64,000 bases of DNA from Trachythela sp. YZ-2020 (Eukaryota; Cnidaria; Anthozoa; Malacalcyonacea; Clavulariidae), in NCBI GenBank assembly GCA_016169945.1, contig JADLSH010000316.1, positions 248,001 to 312,000 of the forward strand, written 5' to 3'. The position numbers and the translations under genes were made by a program. Under the pieces are notes generated by a model. It did no database searches. It was not told where the DNA came from and worked only from the letters and a program-made list of their open reading frames with translations. Below are positions 1-11,935 of the stretch, one piece after another (positions within the stretch are counted from its first letter, which is position 1; every line of letters begins with the position of its first letter).

Positions 1-1132
1 AGTGTTGTTTCTGATTTTCAGTATTGTTTTAAAACATTTAACTTAACATTTAACAATACAGTAACAGTGTGCAACCTGTTCATGTAGTTGTACTGAAAAA
101 TATCAAGTATGTATTGGCCAGACTTTCCATGGTGGTCGTGAAATATAAACCTCTATAAAATAAATTCTGTTCATTAAACTTAACAGTTTCATGTATGCTT
201 GAATGAAATCCGTACATTGTTATACTAATATGAATTATCATTTCTATAGTAAAAATATATTAATCCTCCAAGTAATTAATGGCAAATTTTCCTACTTTGT
301 TGAACCTCAAAAAACTAACATGAAGTTTTCTTGCATGTCCAAAACTAAATTTCTTGACATGTCATCTAGTGAGAATCAATATGTTAGTGTTTTCTATTTA
401 TGGTTCTTTTTAACACGACATTTAGTAAGCTATATTTTCCAAGGCTGCCCAGGGGGAGAATTGCTCGATGGGCCCCAAATTTTAAATGAGCCCCAAAAAT
501 ACTACAAAAGGAAAAAAAAACTGGGGAAAGAAGTCAGAGGGTTGTAAGAGGGACCATAATCTCATTTTCCATTCCCAATTTTAATTGCTATTTTTATTGC
601 TTTTTTGTAATCCCAGTCGTCTCAGCAAGTAAAGCCTGTTACAGACATTACTTTTATCCTCTAAGTAATGTTCCGAATATTCCTCAAAAAATCTAATGAC
701 TAAATGTATTAAACCAAGTACATTTAAAGTACTTGTCTGCAGTAAATGACTCGAGCTAAGCAAGCGACATTTTCATGCCAAGCTTCGGCGAGCGATATTT
801 TAATATAATTCATCCCAAACGGTCCATTCTGCATCCAAAACCTTCAAGGTATACGTCTTTGGCCTTGAAAACTAAAAATTTCCTTTATAAAATACTCTAA
901 ACCAGAGTAATTCACTCGAACTGACCAAGTGACGATTTTGTACAAATTTCGGCGAGCGATATGTTTACATCAATTCATCTCCAGCTGCCCAGTTTGCGTC
1001 TAAAACCTTCACGATAAGTAGTTATCGAAGTGGATTCGAAACACTGGGACGACGCAAAATGCAAAAAATATGGATTTCCCCGTAGAGTTTATAGTCTTTT
1101 TGCCCTGAATGGCGGCCATCTTGGATTTATCA
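1..1132. other. non-coding, with a diverged direct repeat
   Basis: No convincing gene is visible. Two related blocks, about 740-850 and 910-1012, share the pattern 'TTCGGCGAGCGATAT ... AATTCATC ... AAAACCTTCA', so a unit of about 170 bp was duplicated in tandem and has diverged. Confidence 0.5.
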
Positions 1133-1510
1133 TGCAGGCAAGGCATATTTTAACATATATACTGGGGGGCCACTTGGCCCCCCAAGCCCTCTTGATGGCC
1201 CCCACTCACACAAAATTGGTCCCCCACTCCCTGGGCCCTTTATACATTGGGTCGTTTACAGAGTAAATTATTTGTCTGTGTTTAACGAAATATTGTTTTT
1301 ATGGCTTATATAGTTAGACATTTTTAAAGTTTTAGTTAAAACATTGAAATACTATTGGCTTGGCAATTTCAGGGCTCCAGATTTCAAAATTTTCCCGGGA
1401 AAAAACTCCCCCGGACCCCTACAGGGCTCGCGCCTTCAGCACACAGATTAAGGCCCCTTTTTCACAAATGGCCCCCCACTTAGAAATCCTTAAAATATGC
1501 CTTGCATGCA
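1133..1510. mobile_element. small inverted-repeat (MITE-like) element
   Basis: The left end TGCAGGCAAGGCATATTTTA is mirrored by TAAAATATGCCTTGCATGCA at the right. Inside the ends lie G-rich and C-rich tracts (GGGGGGCC / GGCCCCCC). No coding capacity and no clear target duplication are seen. The family is unassigned. Confidence 0.45.
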
Positions 1511-2043
1511 GATCACGTGTCCGCTAGGTAATTATCGTTTTGTTTCGAATTATTTTAATATGCTAAATATTTTCTAAAATGGCCGACACCTAGGAGAGTG
1601 GTCAGAGAAAAGTTTTGTGTAATACGGTGACTTGAAATTGCCTTCATTCTTAGAAATTTCGCTTCTTTTTCGTGAAGGCTTTCCAAGTTTAATGTTTTTG
1701 ACCATATACTAAAGAGCCTTGATGTTGTGGTAGTTCTTTCAACCAATTTTGGGAACGTCGTGGTTGTTATCTGTTTGCTAAACGCAAGTATTTAATAGCT
1801 GAATGTGGCAAAGAGTACTGGCATATTTACGGCAGTCGTTCTCCTTCTCCAGCTGGCCCCAAGAAGCAGGCAACCCCAAGCAGGCAACGCCAAGAATTCC
1901 CGAAAAGTTTGTTCGAATCGGTTGGAAGCTGCGATAACATGAAGCAAATCATAATATTATTAACGAAGTGACTATATGACCGGCAATTTTGTACTTTAGA
2001 CTAATATTACTTTAAAACAAATGTATTGCGAATGTTTACATCG

Positions 2044-2113
2044 GTGCACTGGTGGTGTAGTGGTCACGTCTTTGCTTGGTGAGTCGTATGTCGCGGGTCC
2101 GAATCCGCGCAGC
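2044..2113 (+). repeat. tRNA-like SINE head
   Basis: A pol III A-box-like TGGTGTAGTGG and a B-box-like GGGTCCGAATCC are spaced as in a tRNA, followed by a T-run. The anticodon arm and acceptor stem do not fold convincingly, so this is a tRNA-derived SINE or pseudogene rather than a functional tRNA. Confidence 0.5.
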
Positions 2114-2158
2114 TAAGTTTTTTTTTACTTTTTATTCTGACTCGTTTTGTCGTTCTAG

Positions 2159-2204
2159 GATTAGGGTTAGGGTTAGGATGGGGGTTAGGGTTGGGGTTAG
2201 GGTT
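2159..2204 (+). repeat. interstitial telomere-like (TTAGGG) repeat
   Basis: Degenerate TTAGGG units (TTAGGG, TTAGGATGGGG, TTGGGG) run for about 45 bp inside the short TIR element. TTAGGG is the usual metazoan telomere repeat; here it is interstitial and imperfect. Confidence 0.7.
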
Positions 2205-2340
2205 AATTTTGGGGGTGGTTTAATCTATAAAAAATACAAAATTCTAGACTGCCGGTCATATAGTATTTATGTTACGTGACCGGCTGCCGGTCATATAAAA
2301 GGGAGACAACCTACTGCAGTGAAATGAGGTGAGGATATAT

Positions 2341-2454
2341 ATGTTATTTAATGGCTGCGAGGTCCGGATAGGGGAATACTGTGCCCGAAGTCGTGAAAAC
2401 GACTGAGGGCACAGTATTCCTCTATCCGGACCAAGCTAAGCCATTAAATAACAT
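2341..2454. repeat. three-tier hairpin downstream of a YR gene
   Basis: Three nested stems are visible. The outer stem is ATGTTATTTAATGGCT / AGCCATTAAATAACAT. The middle stem is about 26 bp, starting GGTCCGGATAGG and closing with CTATCCGGACC, with very few mismatches. The inner stem is GTCGT / ACGAC around GAAA. Short unpaired bulges separate the tiers. It sits about 250 bp beyond the stop of the minus-strand recombinase gene, so it is probably part of that element. Confidence 0.75.
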
Positions 2455-2704
2455 TTTTATTTTTAGCGGCCTAAGAAATGAAACTGCAAGAAATTTAACA
2501 AATTCAGCAAAATAATTTATTATTTACAAATGACGCGCGTACGTCACCTCACTTCCGTTACAAACATTTGGAATTCATTAACGGCCAAAACAAGTTCAAA
2601 TATTTAAAACTATTTAAGAGTTTAAAACAGCAGGGCGCTGAAACTAGATTAAAAATCATTAAAACAATGATTAAGGCATTAAAAGTCACATATGAGTTCA
2701 AGTT

Positions 2705-4057
2705 TTAATCCGAATCGGAGTCCTCGAGTAGGGAAATTCGCCGAAATCTCTTGGCTGGCAAGGACGCTTCGCTTGAGCTTGAGCCGAAGTTGAAGTTAAA
2801 AGTGCAGCCTTCAAACTTTCCAATGTTGGCACCAGAGAACAATCCTGTTGCTGTGGTTGTTGACAGTTGCTGCTTACTTAACGTCGCTGTGCTTGTGGGT
2901 TGTGAACATGATGGCAGTATTGGGTTTGGGCGGTTTGTAATCGTTGAACGACTCAGAACGTTTGACATCTTGCGTTGGTGAAGAACCGAAGCCGACTTGT
3001 ACGAATCGAGACTCTTTAGATTTCTGTGCCCACTGAGTTGAGCCACATAATTCACGGGAATTTCTGCATCCATAAGACGAGATATGCAAGTCTTCCGAAC
3101 GGAATGGTTGGTTATATTCCCAGGTACTGTAGACCAGCAGCTTTAGCGGCGTTCAAGAGAAATTTTCCAATGGTGTTTTTACCCAAAGCACCGTTGCCGT
3201 ACCATATCTGCGAATCAGGTTTTCGTCGGTGGTTTACAGCCAGAAAGAAAGGGGACTCTGGATTGTTAGCTTGGTCTGGTCGATGACTGGCAAAGGTTTT
3301 GTAAAGACTGACTGGACAACGTTGGTTGTTGGTTGCTTGAGCCGTTGGTAGGAACGCTCTTTGATGTCCGTCGCCATGTCTTGTTTTAGAGCCTCGTTCA
3401 GCCATCCAAACAACGACTTCGTTTCCTGTTTCTGGGTCGATATCCAAGGCAACATCTCCCCACTTGAGTTTTCTGGACTCGTCTCGAGCTCTGAAGCCGA
3501 AATGGAGTGACGAAGACCACCAAACTGTTCTCTGGAGGACTTCTGGATCATGGTCTCCAAACAAGCCTTTCTCGAAGAGCAAGTCTTCTTCAGCTTCGGT
3601 CAGGACTCGGGCGGCTTGCGGACGATTTACTTTGCCAAAAGTCTCGACGAGCTGCTTCTTCCTGGCGGTGATGACTTCTCTGGACTTGGAGAATTCGGGG
3701 TCTTTGAGAATGTTTATATTGGAGTTTGTGTTGTTCAGATATCGTTGAATACTGCGCTGAAAAGAGGTTAGAGATGTTGGCTCGTAAACACTGCCGTCTT
3801 TCTTCACGACGATCATGAAAAACTTGCACAGGTGGACGTTTAACTCTTTTGCTGGTATTTCTTCTAGTTTTCTTGCCTCCTTTACTGAAGCACAGTAACG
3901 GTTCCACACGTTTAAATCGTAAGTTGTTTTTTGTTGTTGTATTTTCAGACCTTTGTCCTTCAATAAATTTTTGAAATTCGTCTAACTTGCTTTCTTTTCC
4001 TATCTCGTCTGCGTAATAGAATTCACTTTCACTGTGACTATCGTCTTCACTGTACAT
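2705..4057 (-). pseudogene. Crypton-like tyrosine recombinase, frameshifted
   Basis: This encoded a tyrosine recombinase, which cuts and rejoins DNA through a Tyr intermediate, of the DUF3504/Crypton-like kind. The N-terminal core-binding helices (NVWNRYCAS, then LTSFQRSIQRYLN) precede the catalytic region: first Arg in RARDESRKLKWGD, then NHSVRKT (HxxR), GHRNLKSLDSYK (second His and probable Tyr), and a tail with GCTFNFNFG and an acidic end. Two single-base changes break the frame. One extra base lies in the six-T run at 3927-3932 (A-run on the coding strand), and one base is lost near 3115-3123, just before NHSVRKT. The likely start is MYSEDDSHSE at 4057; an upstream in-frame ATG at 4132 is possible but less likely. 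All catalytic residues survive, so decay looks recent. The hairpin at 2341-2454 lies 3' of it. Confidence 0.8.
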
Positions 4058-5442
4058 TTCGGTGTTAAAACAATCATAAATATTTTTTTTAAACCAGACC
4101 GCAAAAAAATAAACATATTTATTCACTAGCATTTTATAAACACAGATGAAATGCTATGTACCCCTTTGTTGTTTACATTTTTCTAGCCGTTAAAGATTTG
4201 TGTAGTAATTGCAAAAATGAATTAAGTGTAAAACTACATGGCAGGGCCAGGTGGTGTATATTTTACTGTAATATTTTTAAAAGAGAAGTATTTAGCTGAA
4301 AGAAAATGACAAGCAATTTAGCACTGTTATATTATGAAAGTCTAGTTTGTTTATGTGCAGCCCAAAGTTGTGTCTAAGATATGGCAGTTCCATTTATTAA
4401 ATAGCTGTACTCCCTATCAAGGAGCTTGAATTCTAGAGGGTAGGGGCAATTTCTATGGAAATTTTGGTGAGGGATTCTGCAGGGAATCTGAGTATTTTGA
4501 CTGGGATTTATAAAGGCAGCCAAATAAAAGAGGAGTTTGAAGGATCATGGCAAGATGTCCAAAATTTGAAATAAGTTACCCTCCTAGTACCATACACTTA
4601 ACATCACCCCTTAACTTGCTCTGTGGCCTAGTGTTCCTTTTGGAATTACCCCTGGTTACAGTAGGTCTAAAATATTTATATAGTTTTTCACCTGATAGTT
4701 TCTTCTACAAAAACTGTCAAGCAAGGTGTGTCATAAACTTGACAAGCTTTGTTGTTATAAACAATTTATCATAGTCTGAATATAATTTTGATTTATCTGA
4801 AATTCTTATTGTAGGAAGTTATCTTGCCCTATTTGGACAACAATCATGATGGATTTGAAATAATGTTTGTAGGATTAACCAGCTTTAAATTTCCTTAACA
4901 ATTAAGGTTAATTTAGAAATAACCTCCTAATCCCATGTAGGCATCTTTATACATGGATTCATGCCTGTAATAACCATATAGGGCGCTCTGCCCTCAAGCA
5001 CCCCCTCTTCTACACCACTGAACTTTCCAAACAATTTAATATTATATTAACAACAACAAAAATGTACTATAAATGTATTTAAATAAATTTTACATATTGT
5101 ATTACCAAGAGAGTACAGTACATAATTAATAATATATTATGGTTTTTGCCAGGTCAGTTTGTTATTTCCTTCACATGAGGCAGCTGATCCCTCGATCATA
5201 GTCCAGCAAGAAAATAAGGATGGTGCATATGCTTTGAAGCACACATTTAGCCTTACTGCTGGCCATCTCAAAGGTTACATATTAGTGTAGCAATTTCAGG
5301 ATCTGGTCTTTTTCAAGAGCCAGGCTAGCCCAGTTCCATCAGAATAGAATATCAATAATTTATCAAAACCATAAGTAAAACTGGTTCTTGGAACTGGCAA
5401 GCTACAGTATCCTAACTGTCTGCCCAGTCAGCTCAAGTCATA
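4058..5442. other. no gene recognised
   Basis: AT-rich sequence with only short, uncorroborated ORFs. The upstream part may include the 5' flank of the YR element, but no terminal repeat was identified. Confidence 0.5.
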
Positions 5443-5737
5443 TGATCAGTTCCACTGATCTGGAAAATACTACTGGGTCTAGTATCTAAAAATGAAGCCG
5501 GAAGTCAGCCATTACTAAGGGACCAGCTGACAACATTTTTAGCATATAACGGTAGAAATGTATTGCCTGAAATATGTGGCAATCTGGTATTTTTAGAGTT
5601 TGACGACGTTTTTAAAAGAAATAGAAAACGTTTTCCTGCATAGTTGGTCGCTTAGTAATGGCAGATTTCTATTGTCTGGCAATGTATATAATGTAAGGTT
5701 GCGTTATCCAGTATTATTTCCAGATCAGTGATCAGTT
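5443..5737. mobile_element. MITE-like inverted-repeat element, about 295 bp
   Basis: The left end carries CTGATCTGGAAAATACTACTGG and the right end CCAGTATTATTTCCAGATCAG. Further inward, GCCATTACTAAGGGACCA and TGGTCGCTTAGTAATGGC also pair. No ORF is present. The target duplication is not clear. Confidence 0.5.
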
Positions 5738-6344
5738 CTTTATACACATTCAAAAGTACCAATCTCTCTATCTTCATGGACTGATGGACAGCGGTACATG
5801 CTCATGAAATTGCAAAGCACCAGAGAACAATAGTGAGGAATGCTATAATGTACCTTTTTGTCCAACGTGGATGATTTATATATTACACAGGCTAGCATTA
5901 TTAATTCTTGTTAGTCATATATTTAAATACACACGTAACTAAACTACATAGACATTAGCCAGCACTTGCTTACTAGTGAGGTTTCTCTGATATCAAGCGT
6001 AGTTAATATATTAACTATGTATCAAGTCATCAGTAAAACAGTCACTAACACACAGATTTTAAGCACATATTATTGACATATAAAGATAAATGTTGTGCCT
6101 CTGAAGACTGAAAAAGTCTCTGAAAATCCTCGTGAAAATCATATACAAGTTGTAAATGTTTCATTAATGTCATAGCAAGGCAGGTTTGAAATTTATATGT
6201 GTGATTTATAAATTCACCACTCTATTAAATATAGACAAATATTTGTATAAACTAGTGCCTTTATACGTTATATAAATATTAAACATAATCTACGCAACGT
6301 GCGGTGCCAGTTCAACTTTGAAGTAAAGTTAAAAACTTTGTAAC

Positions 6345-6412
6345 TGACCCTAACCCTAAAACCTACCCTAACCCCTAACCCAAAATCTAACCCTAACCTA
6401 CTGTAACCGTAA
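6345..6412 (-). repeat. interstitial telomere-like (CCCTAA) repeat
   Basis: Degenerate CCCTAA/ACCCTAACCC units over about 70 bp are oriented opposite to the TTAGGG block near 2.2 kb. Confidence 0.7.
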
Positions 6413-6543
6413 CCAAATTGATGAAGAAAAATCAAGAAAAACGAATATGAAAATCTTTGAAAATCGGGAAAATTGCGTAACGTCACTTTGATAGATGGAA
6501 ACAAGTGAAAACCGTGCCAGTATGGGTAGAGTATAGCAAATGC

Positions 6544-6655
6544 GGCGGTTGACTGTTGTGTAAAACTACCTGAAAAATACGACGAAGGGCCTCCGCTAGA
6601 AACGTCGAAGTTCTTAATGTGTTTTTCAGGTAGTTTTACACAACAGTCAACCGCC
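6544..6655. repeat. perfect 34-bp stem hairpin
   Basis: The arms at 6544-6577 (GGCGGTTGACTGTTG...) and 6622-6655 are perfectly complementary over 34 bp and enclose a 44-bp loop. The loop contains an imperfect pairing CGACG...CGTCG. It is probably the core of a small foldback element. No RNA gene can be assigned. Confidence 0.6.
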
Positions 6656-6659
6656 ATAT

Positions 6660-7584
6660 AATCTACGCAACACAAAGGCGTATTTCCCCCGAAATATTTC
6701 CACGGTGTATTAGGCCTACTAGTGCACAATGCATTATCACAGTTTATATAGCAAAAAACAATGGCTACGGTTGAAAAAAAGTACCACTCGTATTGATATT
6801 CGTATATATCTTGACAATTTGTGAACGTTCACTCCTGGCATAAAAATACCTAATTATTATAATTATCCCAAAATTGAATATATTGGAATAATAATGTTCT
6901 TTTACATTAAGCAATAAGATGGCAGAACGGACCGCCCGGTTCCAGGGCTATTCCCCGCCTTCCCAATGTCAAAAAGGGGAATGCCCTGGGAACAAGGTTG
7001 TGCCCTACCTGCCCTAGTCAAACAGCGCTATGGTGCTGAGCTTCGATCCCCCATGCATTCACACAAAAACACAAGTGTTCTGACAATATTCTTCGTTGTA
7101 CCTTGTACTATGCTTGGACAGAATTATTGTATCATTTTACGCCCCCCCCCCTCCACCTCACAAAGTGCTTGAGAAAATAAGCCCCCCGGGGCGCATATTA
7201 GATAGATTACAGTAGTCGAAAACGAAGGCTAAGATGGTCACCCGTACATTTATTATAGTATATAAATTTTAACTTGAACTTCAACAGATGTCTTATTGAA
7301 GTTCATCAGAACAACAAGAGAGGTTAACTGGGACCTTCATTTGGCAGCGTTTAGATCTATGCTTCCATTTGTGATCGAGTAAATTATGCTAGATATGGAT
7401 CTGCATATTAGCTTGAGATGACTGCACTGGATCGGACACACCCTGGTTAGTACAGTATTACTGGGCAAATACTTTTATTCCTGTATTTCTCTTAATGCCT
7501 TCTTTTTCAATGCATCTTGACCTGAACTTGTCAAGTGTTTGAACACGGTAAACAATTTATTGTACAAGCTTTCGTATAACTTGT
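6660..7584. other. no gene recognised
   Basis: Contains a C-run at 7141-7151 and a CCCCCCGGGGCGC block near 7182, but no coding signal or repeat boundary that can be supported. Confidence 0.4.
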
Positions 7585-9783
7585 TTGGACCTAAATTTTA
7601 TCCCCATTTCTCAGTTTAATACTTTAATGTTGTTGTTTTTCGAATATTTTGCAGATATTGTTTCCGAATTATCGGGTAGTTTCGCAGTTCAACGCCAAAG
7701 CAATCATGGGTTTTCTGCTGTTTCGTGCGACAGTAAACGAACAGACAATAAATCGCGATTCAAAAACCAAGGGTGGTCTCATTGGCTTTTCATTAAATCG
7801 TGAAGCAGTCCATAGATGGTTACTGGCACAGTCAGAGAGAGCAGCAATTACTAACAAATGCAAAGATATGGCTGGTGCAGGCAAAGGAAAGGAAATTAAT
7901 CTAAAAATGAACAGGGACTTATTTGCGCATTTGTTGTTAACGTTGGTTGCGAAGAACCGTAAAGTTTATCTGGAGTTAGTCCTTTCCTATAGTCTTGGCA
8001 CGTACCCACTCTCCCTCGCAACAACTTCAGGAAATCTTGTTAAAACAGCAAAATCCAAGTTGTTGATATTTTAGAAGGTTTGTTGCACAATATACTCTAT
8101 TGTTCTTTATAATTACGTGAAGACTGTACTACCGTGTCAAGGTGTTACGCGATAGCTGTACTTAAAATATCCTCGCATGTACTTAAAATGTTACTAATCC
8201 TGTATAATAAAGTTTTAGTTTCTAATTCTTCAACTGAACGACAATATATTATTTTCTATTTCCCTTCTCAACAATTGTAAAGTGTACAATAATTGAAATC
8301 CAATTTTGTTTGGTATGCTCAAGGTGATCACTGCGATTTTGAATTCGACATTGAACAGTATGCGATGGCTGTTCTTCAAGCGCTGAAGGGCAAATGGAAA
8401 ACCTTTCGCGAGTTATGTGATGCTATTTTTAATAGTATCTTGAAATCGGTCCGTGAATGGAATCACACGAGTTGATTTTGTTGCAGATTGTTACCTTGCC
8501 CAAAGCATAAATAATCCTGAAAGAAATAGAAGAGACGAGAATCTGGAATCCAGAAAGTTTATGTTTTTAACAAGGATAAAAATATTCCAAAGTAATGAAG
8601 AAGTACCTGGGTTTAGGCAAAAACGAAAAGTCTTTGATTGCATTTCTCTGCGATTACTGGCGGTCTTGCACATAATCTCGCCTTGGCAACTACGCTTCAT
8701 TATATCGGTGACGTTGAAGGAAAATGCTATCATTTCTCGCGTGGTATATCCGACGAGCATCTTGTGTTTGCAACGAGTTGTTCGAACTTGGTAGCGATCA
8801 CGAGGAAGCAGATACCCGGCTGTTATTACACGCTAAACATTCAGCAGTGACTAACGATAGGGTCATTATCAAAACTCCGGACACAGACGTGTTTGCTCTT
8901 TGTATTGTGATGCAACATGCCATTGAAAAGGACATCTACGTTATGACTGGAACGGGAAATCGTTTTCGATTAATACCAATAAAAGCTATTGTGGAGACAA
9001 TGGACGAAAAAGTTTGTCAGTGCATGCCAGGTTTTCATGCCTTTTCAGGTAGAGTACAATGGTCATCAGCTCTTTACATACACCGTTTCCGCTCAGACAA
9101 CGTAGACAATGAAGCGTAATTCGGAAATTGCATCGTAATTACATTGTATTAAGATCTACCAAGAATTATCATTATATATATTTTTTATAGGCTGTTACAG
9201 TACCAGTTCCTTTATGGGAAAGGTAAAAAGACGACGTGGGACACTCTCGAGCGCAACCTTGAATACGTGGAAATATTTATAACACTTGGAAGTACTTTCC
9301 TTCCTTCAGATGAACTGGTTAAACAGCCAAATAGATTTGTTTAATGTATGGCGACAACATCTCCGAGAACGTTAACGAATGTAGGTTCACGTTATTTAAA
9401 TTGGGGAAGTGTTCGGATGATCTTCTGCCACCAACCTGCGACAGTTTACTGCAACACATACGCCGGGCAAATTATCAAGCAGCTCATTGGATCCGATGTT
9501 ATGACGCATGCAGAAATGGAAATTCCTCCTCCAAATGAAAATGGATGACGTTTGCTTGATGGACAGCTAGAGATCGTTTGGATTACACGTCCTCCAGCAC
9601 TGGAATGTGTCAATTGTAGATGAAAGATTGGTTGCAAAACGCCGGCAACGCTGTTCGTGCAACAAAGCCGGGTTAAGGTGAATGGATGTGGGTAATTGTG
9701 TAGGCTGCGCAAATGTAGATGAGGATGAAGAACAGTCAGACGAAGAGCTTGATGGACATATATGGATAGATGACGACATATGA
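7585..9783 (+). pseudogene. decayed nuclease-like/CXC repetitive protein (TE-associated)
   Basis: Pieces of one long protein follow each other in order but in shifting frames. First comes SLNREAVHRWLLAQSERAAI followed by MAGAGKGKEIN (7790-8070); then CDAIFNSILK and RVDFVADCYLAQSI (8410-8510); then GSDHEEADTRLLLHA and IIKTPDTDVFALC (8790-8920); then GTGNRFRLIPIKAI and MPGFHAFSG; then TWDTLERNLEYVEIF, LYGDN-type and LPPTCDSLLQHIRRANYQ (9235-9490); and finally a Cys-rich tail (RCSCNKAGLR, GNCVGCAN) with an acidic end IWIDDD. The spaced acidic motifs EADTR and TPDTD resemble a PIN/FEN-like nuclease, and the tail resembles a CXC domain. This is common in cnidarian repeats and may be the transposase of an Academ-like element (inference). 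Frameshifts are inferred near 7770, 8065, 8640-8720 and in the tail. Some gaps could be introns. Confidence 0.65.
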
Positions 9784-11394
9784 ACGCTTGCACAATTGGG
9801 GATTATTTTAATAGCTTTATCATATGTTTAGTAACTGCACACACATTAATACACATGCATATTATTATTGCACATTGGGTTGAACAGTCGTCACTGTACT
9901 ATGGTGTTATGTAAAGAATAGATTTAATTTAATGAGAAAAAAAACACTTTTCATACTTTATTCTAGTCCAATTTGCAAGAGTTATCGTGAATATTTGCGC
10001 TCTATTTCATATTCTGTGTAGAAACCCCCCTGCAAAGAACCTGGAACTAGTTACTATAGTACATATTACATGAAGTTTCCCAGGAACAAAGTGGCGGATT
10101 TCGAATTTCGGCGAGTGAAAATCTTTGAAATTCAGACGAAATTCAGACGTGCCAACAAGCAGAAATGTGCAATGTAAGTAAAAAACTATTTATTTTGAGA
10201 TTTTCACGTAGTGCACTGAGGTGTCCAACGATACTGAACGATAGTCGACCAGGGCACACGGACCTCGACACGGACTAAAGGTTTGAACGACGATATTAGG
10301 GTTTTTGTTTTCATTGATATTGCCTGATGATAATTGATAAAGTTTGAAAACTATAGTTGTTCAAGTTGATAATGCGAGAGGTTGATGCATGCTTGTATTC
10401 CTAGTAGAAGATATAAACAAACTGCAAAATGTCTTCATGTGGAAGAAAGTAGCATTTTCTCAGTTTCGAAATCAAACCCCTGAACTGCTGAAGTTATATT
10501 ATTTCACAATTTCGCATATCACATTCAAAATTGTTCGCTTTTTTAAATAACTGACGACAAGTCATCCGCATCTCAGCCGTGGCTTCCAAGCAATTGAGTT
10601 TGTGCCGACTAAATTAAATATTGGTGCATGTATTATCTGATTCTGTTCGCAATATTAACTCATCGCTTTGAAGTGGCAATAATTGGGCCTAATATTGTTC
10701 ATGACATGTCTACTTCGTTTGCTTACTAGGAAAAGATTCATTGAATTCGAAAGCTGTGACACATAGACAGGTTAGTAACTAGCTTTAAACAAAATTAGTA
10801 GCTAAAGAATACCAAACGGCAAAATAAATTCGCGATCCGTTCAATATACGCTTCCGCACAAAATAATATCATAAGAAGATTCTTCATAATAGAATGATAT
10901 CAATCAAATAATGTACTTTTATATCATTAACAAAGGTTAGGGCATATTCTGTTATGAAGCAACAGTTTAGCTCACGAAATATTTGATCTGAATAGATCCC
11001 TAGTCATATTGTTTTGCCATTTTGATTTAAACCCAGCGTGCGAGTTGGGAATGAAATATCTGTTCGGAACTTGATAGGGCACAAATGGTAAAAAAATTTT
11101 TGATATTACTACTAACTATATTAAGCTGATAAACATTAACTAGTACGTTTATATACTGTCAGATTTTTTGTAGCGATGGTTGTACTTTCTGTTTAGCTAT
11201 TATTTTTTTTGTTCTTTTCTGGGAAGTCTGTTTACAAGGAAAAGCCGGAAATTCATTAAAATTTTATCAAAAACAGCTTATTAAATTATTAGGTTTCCCC
11301 TGGTCTCTAACGTAGCTTCTATACACATACAGTAGCACATCAGTACATCCACTGCATAATTTATACAGTGTGTAATGTACAGGCACATGTATTT
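9784..11394. other. no gene recognised
   Basis: AT-rich, with only short ORFs and no strong inverted or direct repeats noticed. Confidence 0.45.
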
Positions 11395-11505
11395 TCTGCA
11401 TCTCACTCGATTGAAATTGATGTAGAAGGTTTAGGTGGATGGATGAAATATTATATACAATATTTTAGACCTGAACGGGAACGGCTGCGAAAAATGCAAC
11501 TCTAA

Positions 11506-11653
11506 AGGCTCTTTCCACTCATCGCAAAACCAACTCGCAAACTCGCTGCGAGTTCTTGCATGTAATTAAAATAAACTGTCGAGCATTGTGATTGGATGAA
11601 AGTACTCGCAGCGAGCTTGCGAGTTGGTTTTTGCGACGAGTGGAAAAGAGCCT
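11506..11653. mobile_element. 148-bp MITE, TAA target duplication
   Basis: Ends AGGCTCTTTCCACTC and GAGTGGAAAAGAGCCT are inverted. Flanks are TAA at 11503-11505 and 11654-11656. The unoccupied site exists in the paralogous SINE near 37108 (CTCTAAGTCC), which fixes the boundaries. The 3-bp TWA-like target suggests PIF/Harbinger relatives (inference). Confidence 0.85.
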
Positions 11654-11935
11654 TAAGTCCTCCGACAGGAATTGAATCTGCGGCCCTGCGATTCCCTGGT
11701 CAGAGCGCTGCGCCGGAATCGCAGGGCCGCAGGTTCAATTCCTGTCGCATTTTTCGCAGCCGTTCCCGTTCTGGTCTAAAATATTGTATATAATATTTCA
11801 CTCGAAATATCCATCCACCTAAACGTTCTACATCAATTTCAATCGAGTGAGATTCAGAAAAAAACATCTTGTAATTTACCTTATCACAACTCGCAGTACC
11901 CGCATCTATATATATATACATGAACTTGTTGTTAA

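Larger units (their letters stand above)
1971..2264. mobile_element. short TIR element with a tRNA-like core and telomere-like repeats
   Basis: Terminal inverted repeats ACTATATGACCGGCA (1971-1985) and TGCCGGTCATATAGT (2250-2264) are perfect, and similarity continues inward. The interior holds a tRNA-like segment with A and B boxes, a T-run and a TTAGGG-type repeat. A further copy of the terminal motif (CTGCCGGTCATATAA) follows just downstream. It may be a SINE that acquired TIRs or a MITE that captured a SINE. The element class is not established. Confidence 0.5.

Noticed and set aside
6575..6620. Hammerhead-ribozyme-like segment (GACGAAGGGC ... GAAACGTC) in a hairpin loop
   Set aside because: The required CUGANGA core is not present (ACGACGA instead) and stem II pairs poorly. 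It may be a decayed relic, but a ribozyme call is not supported.
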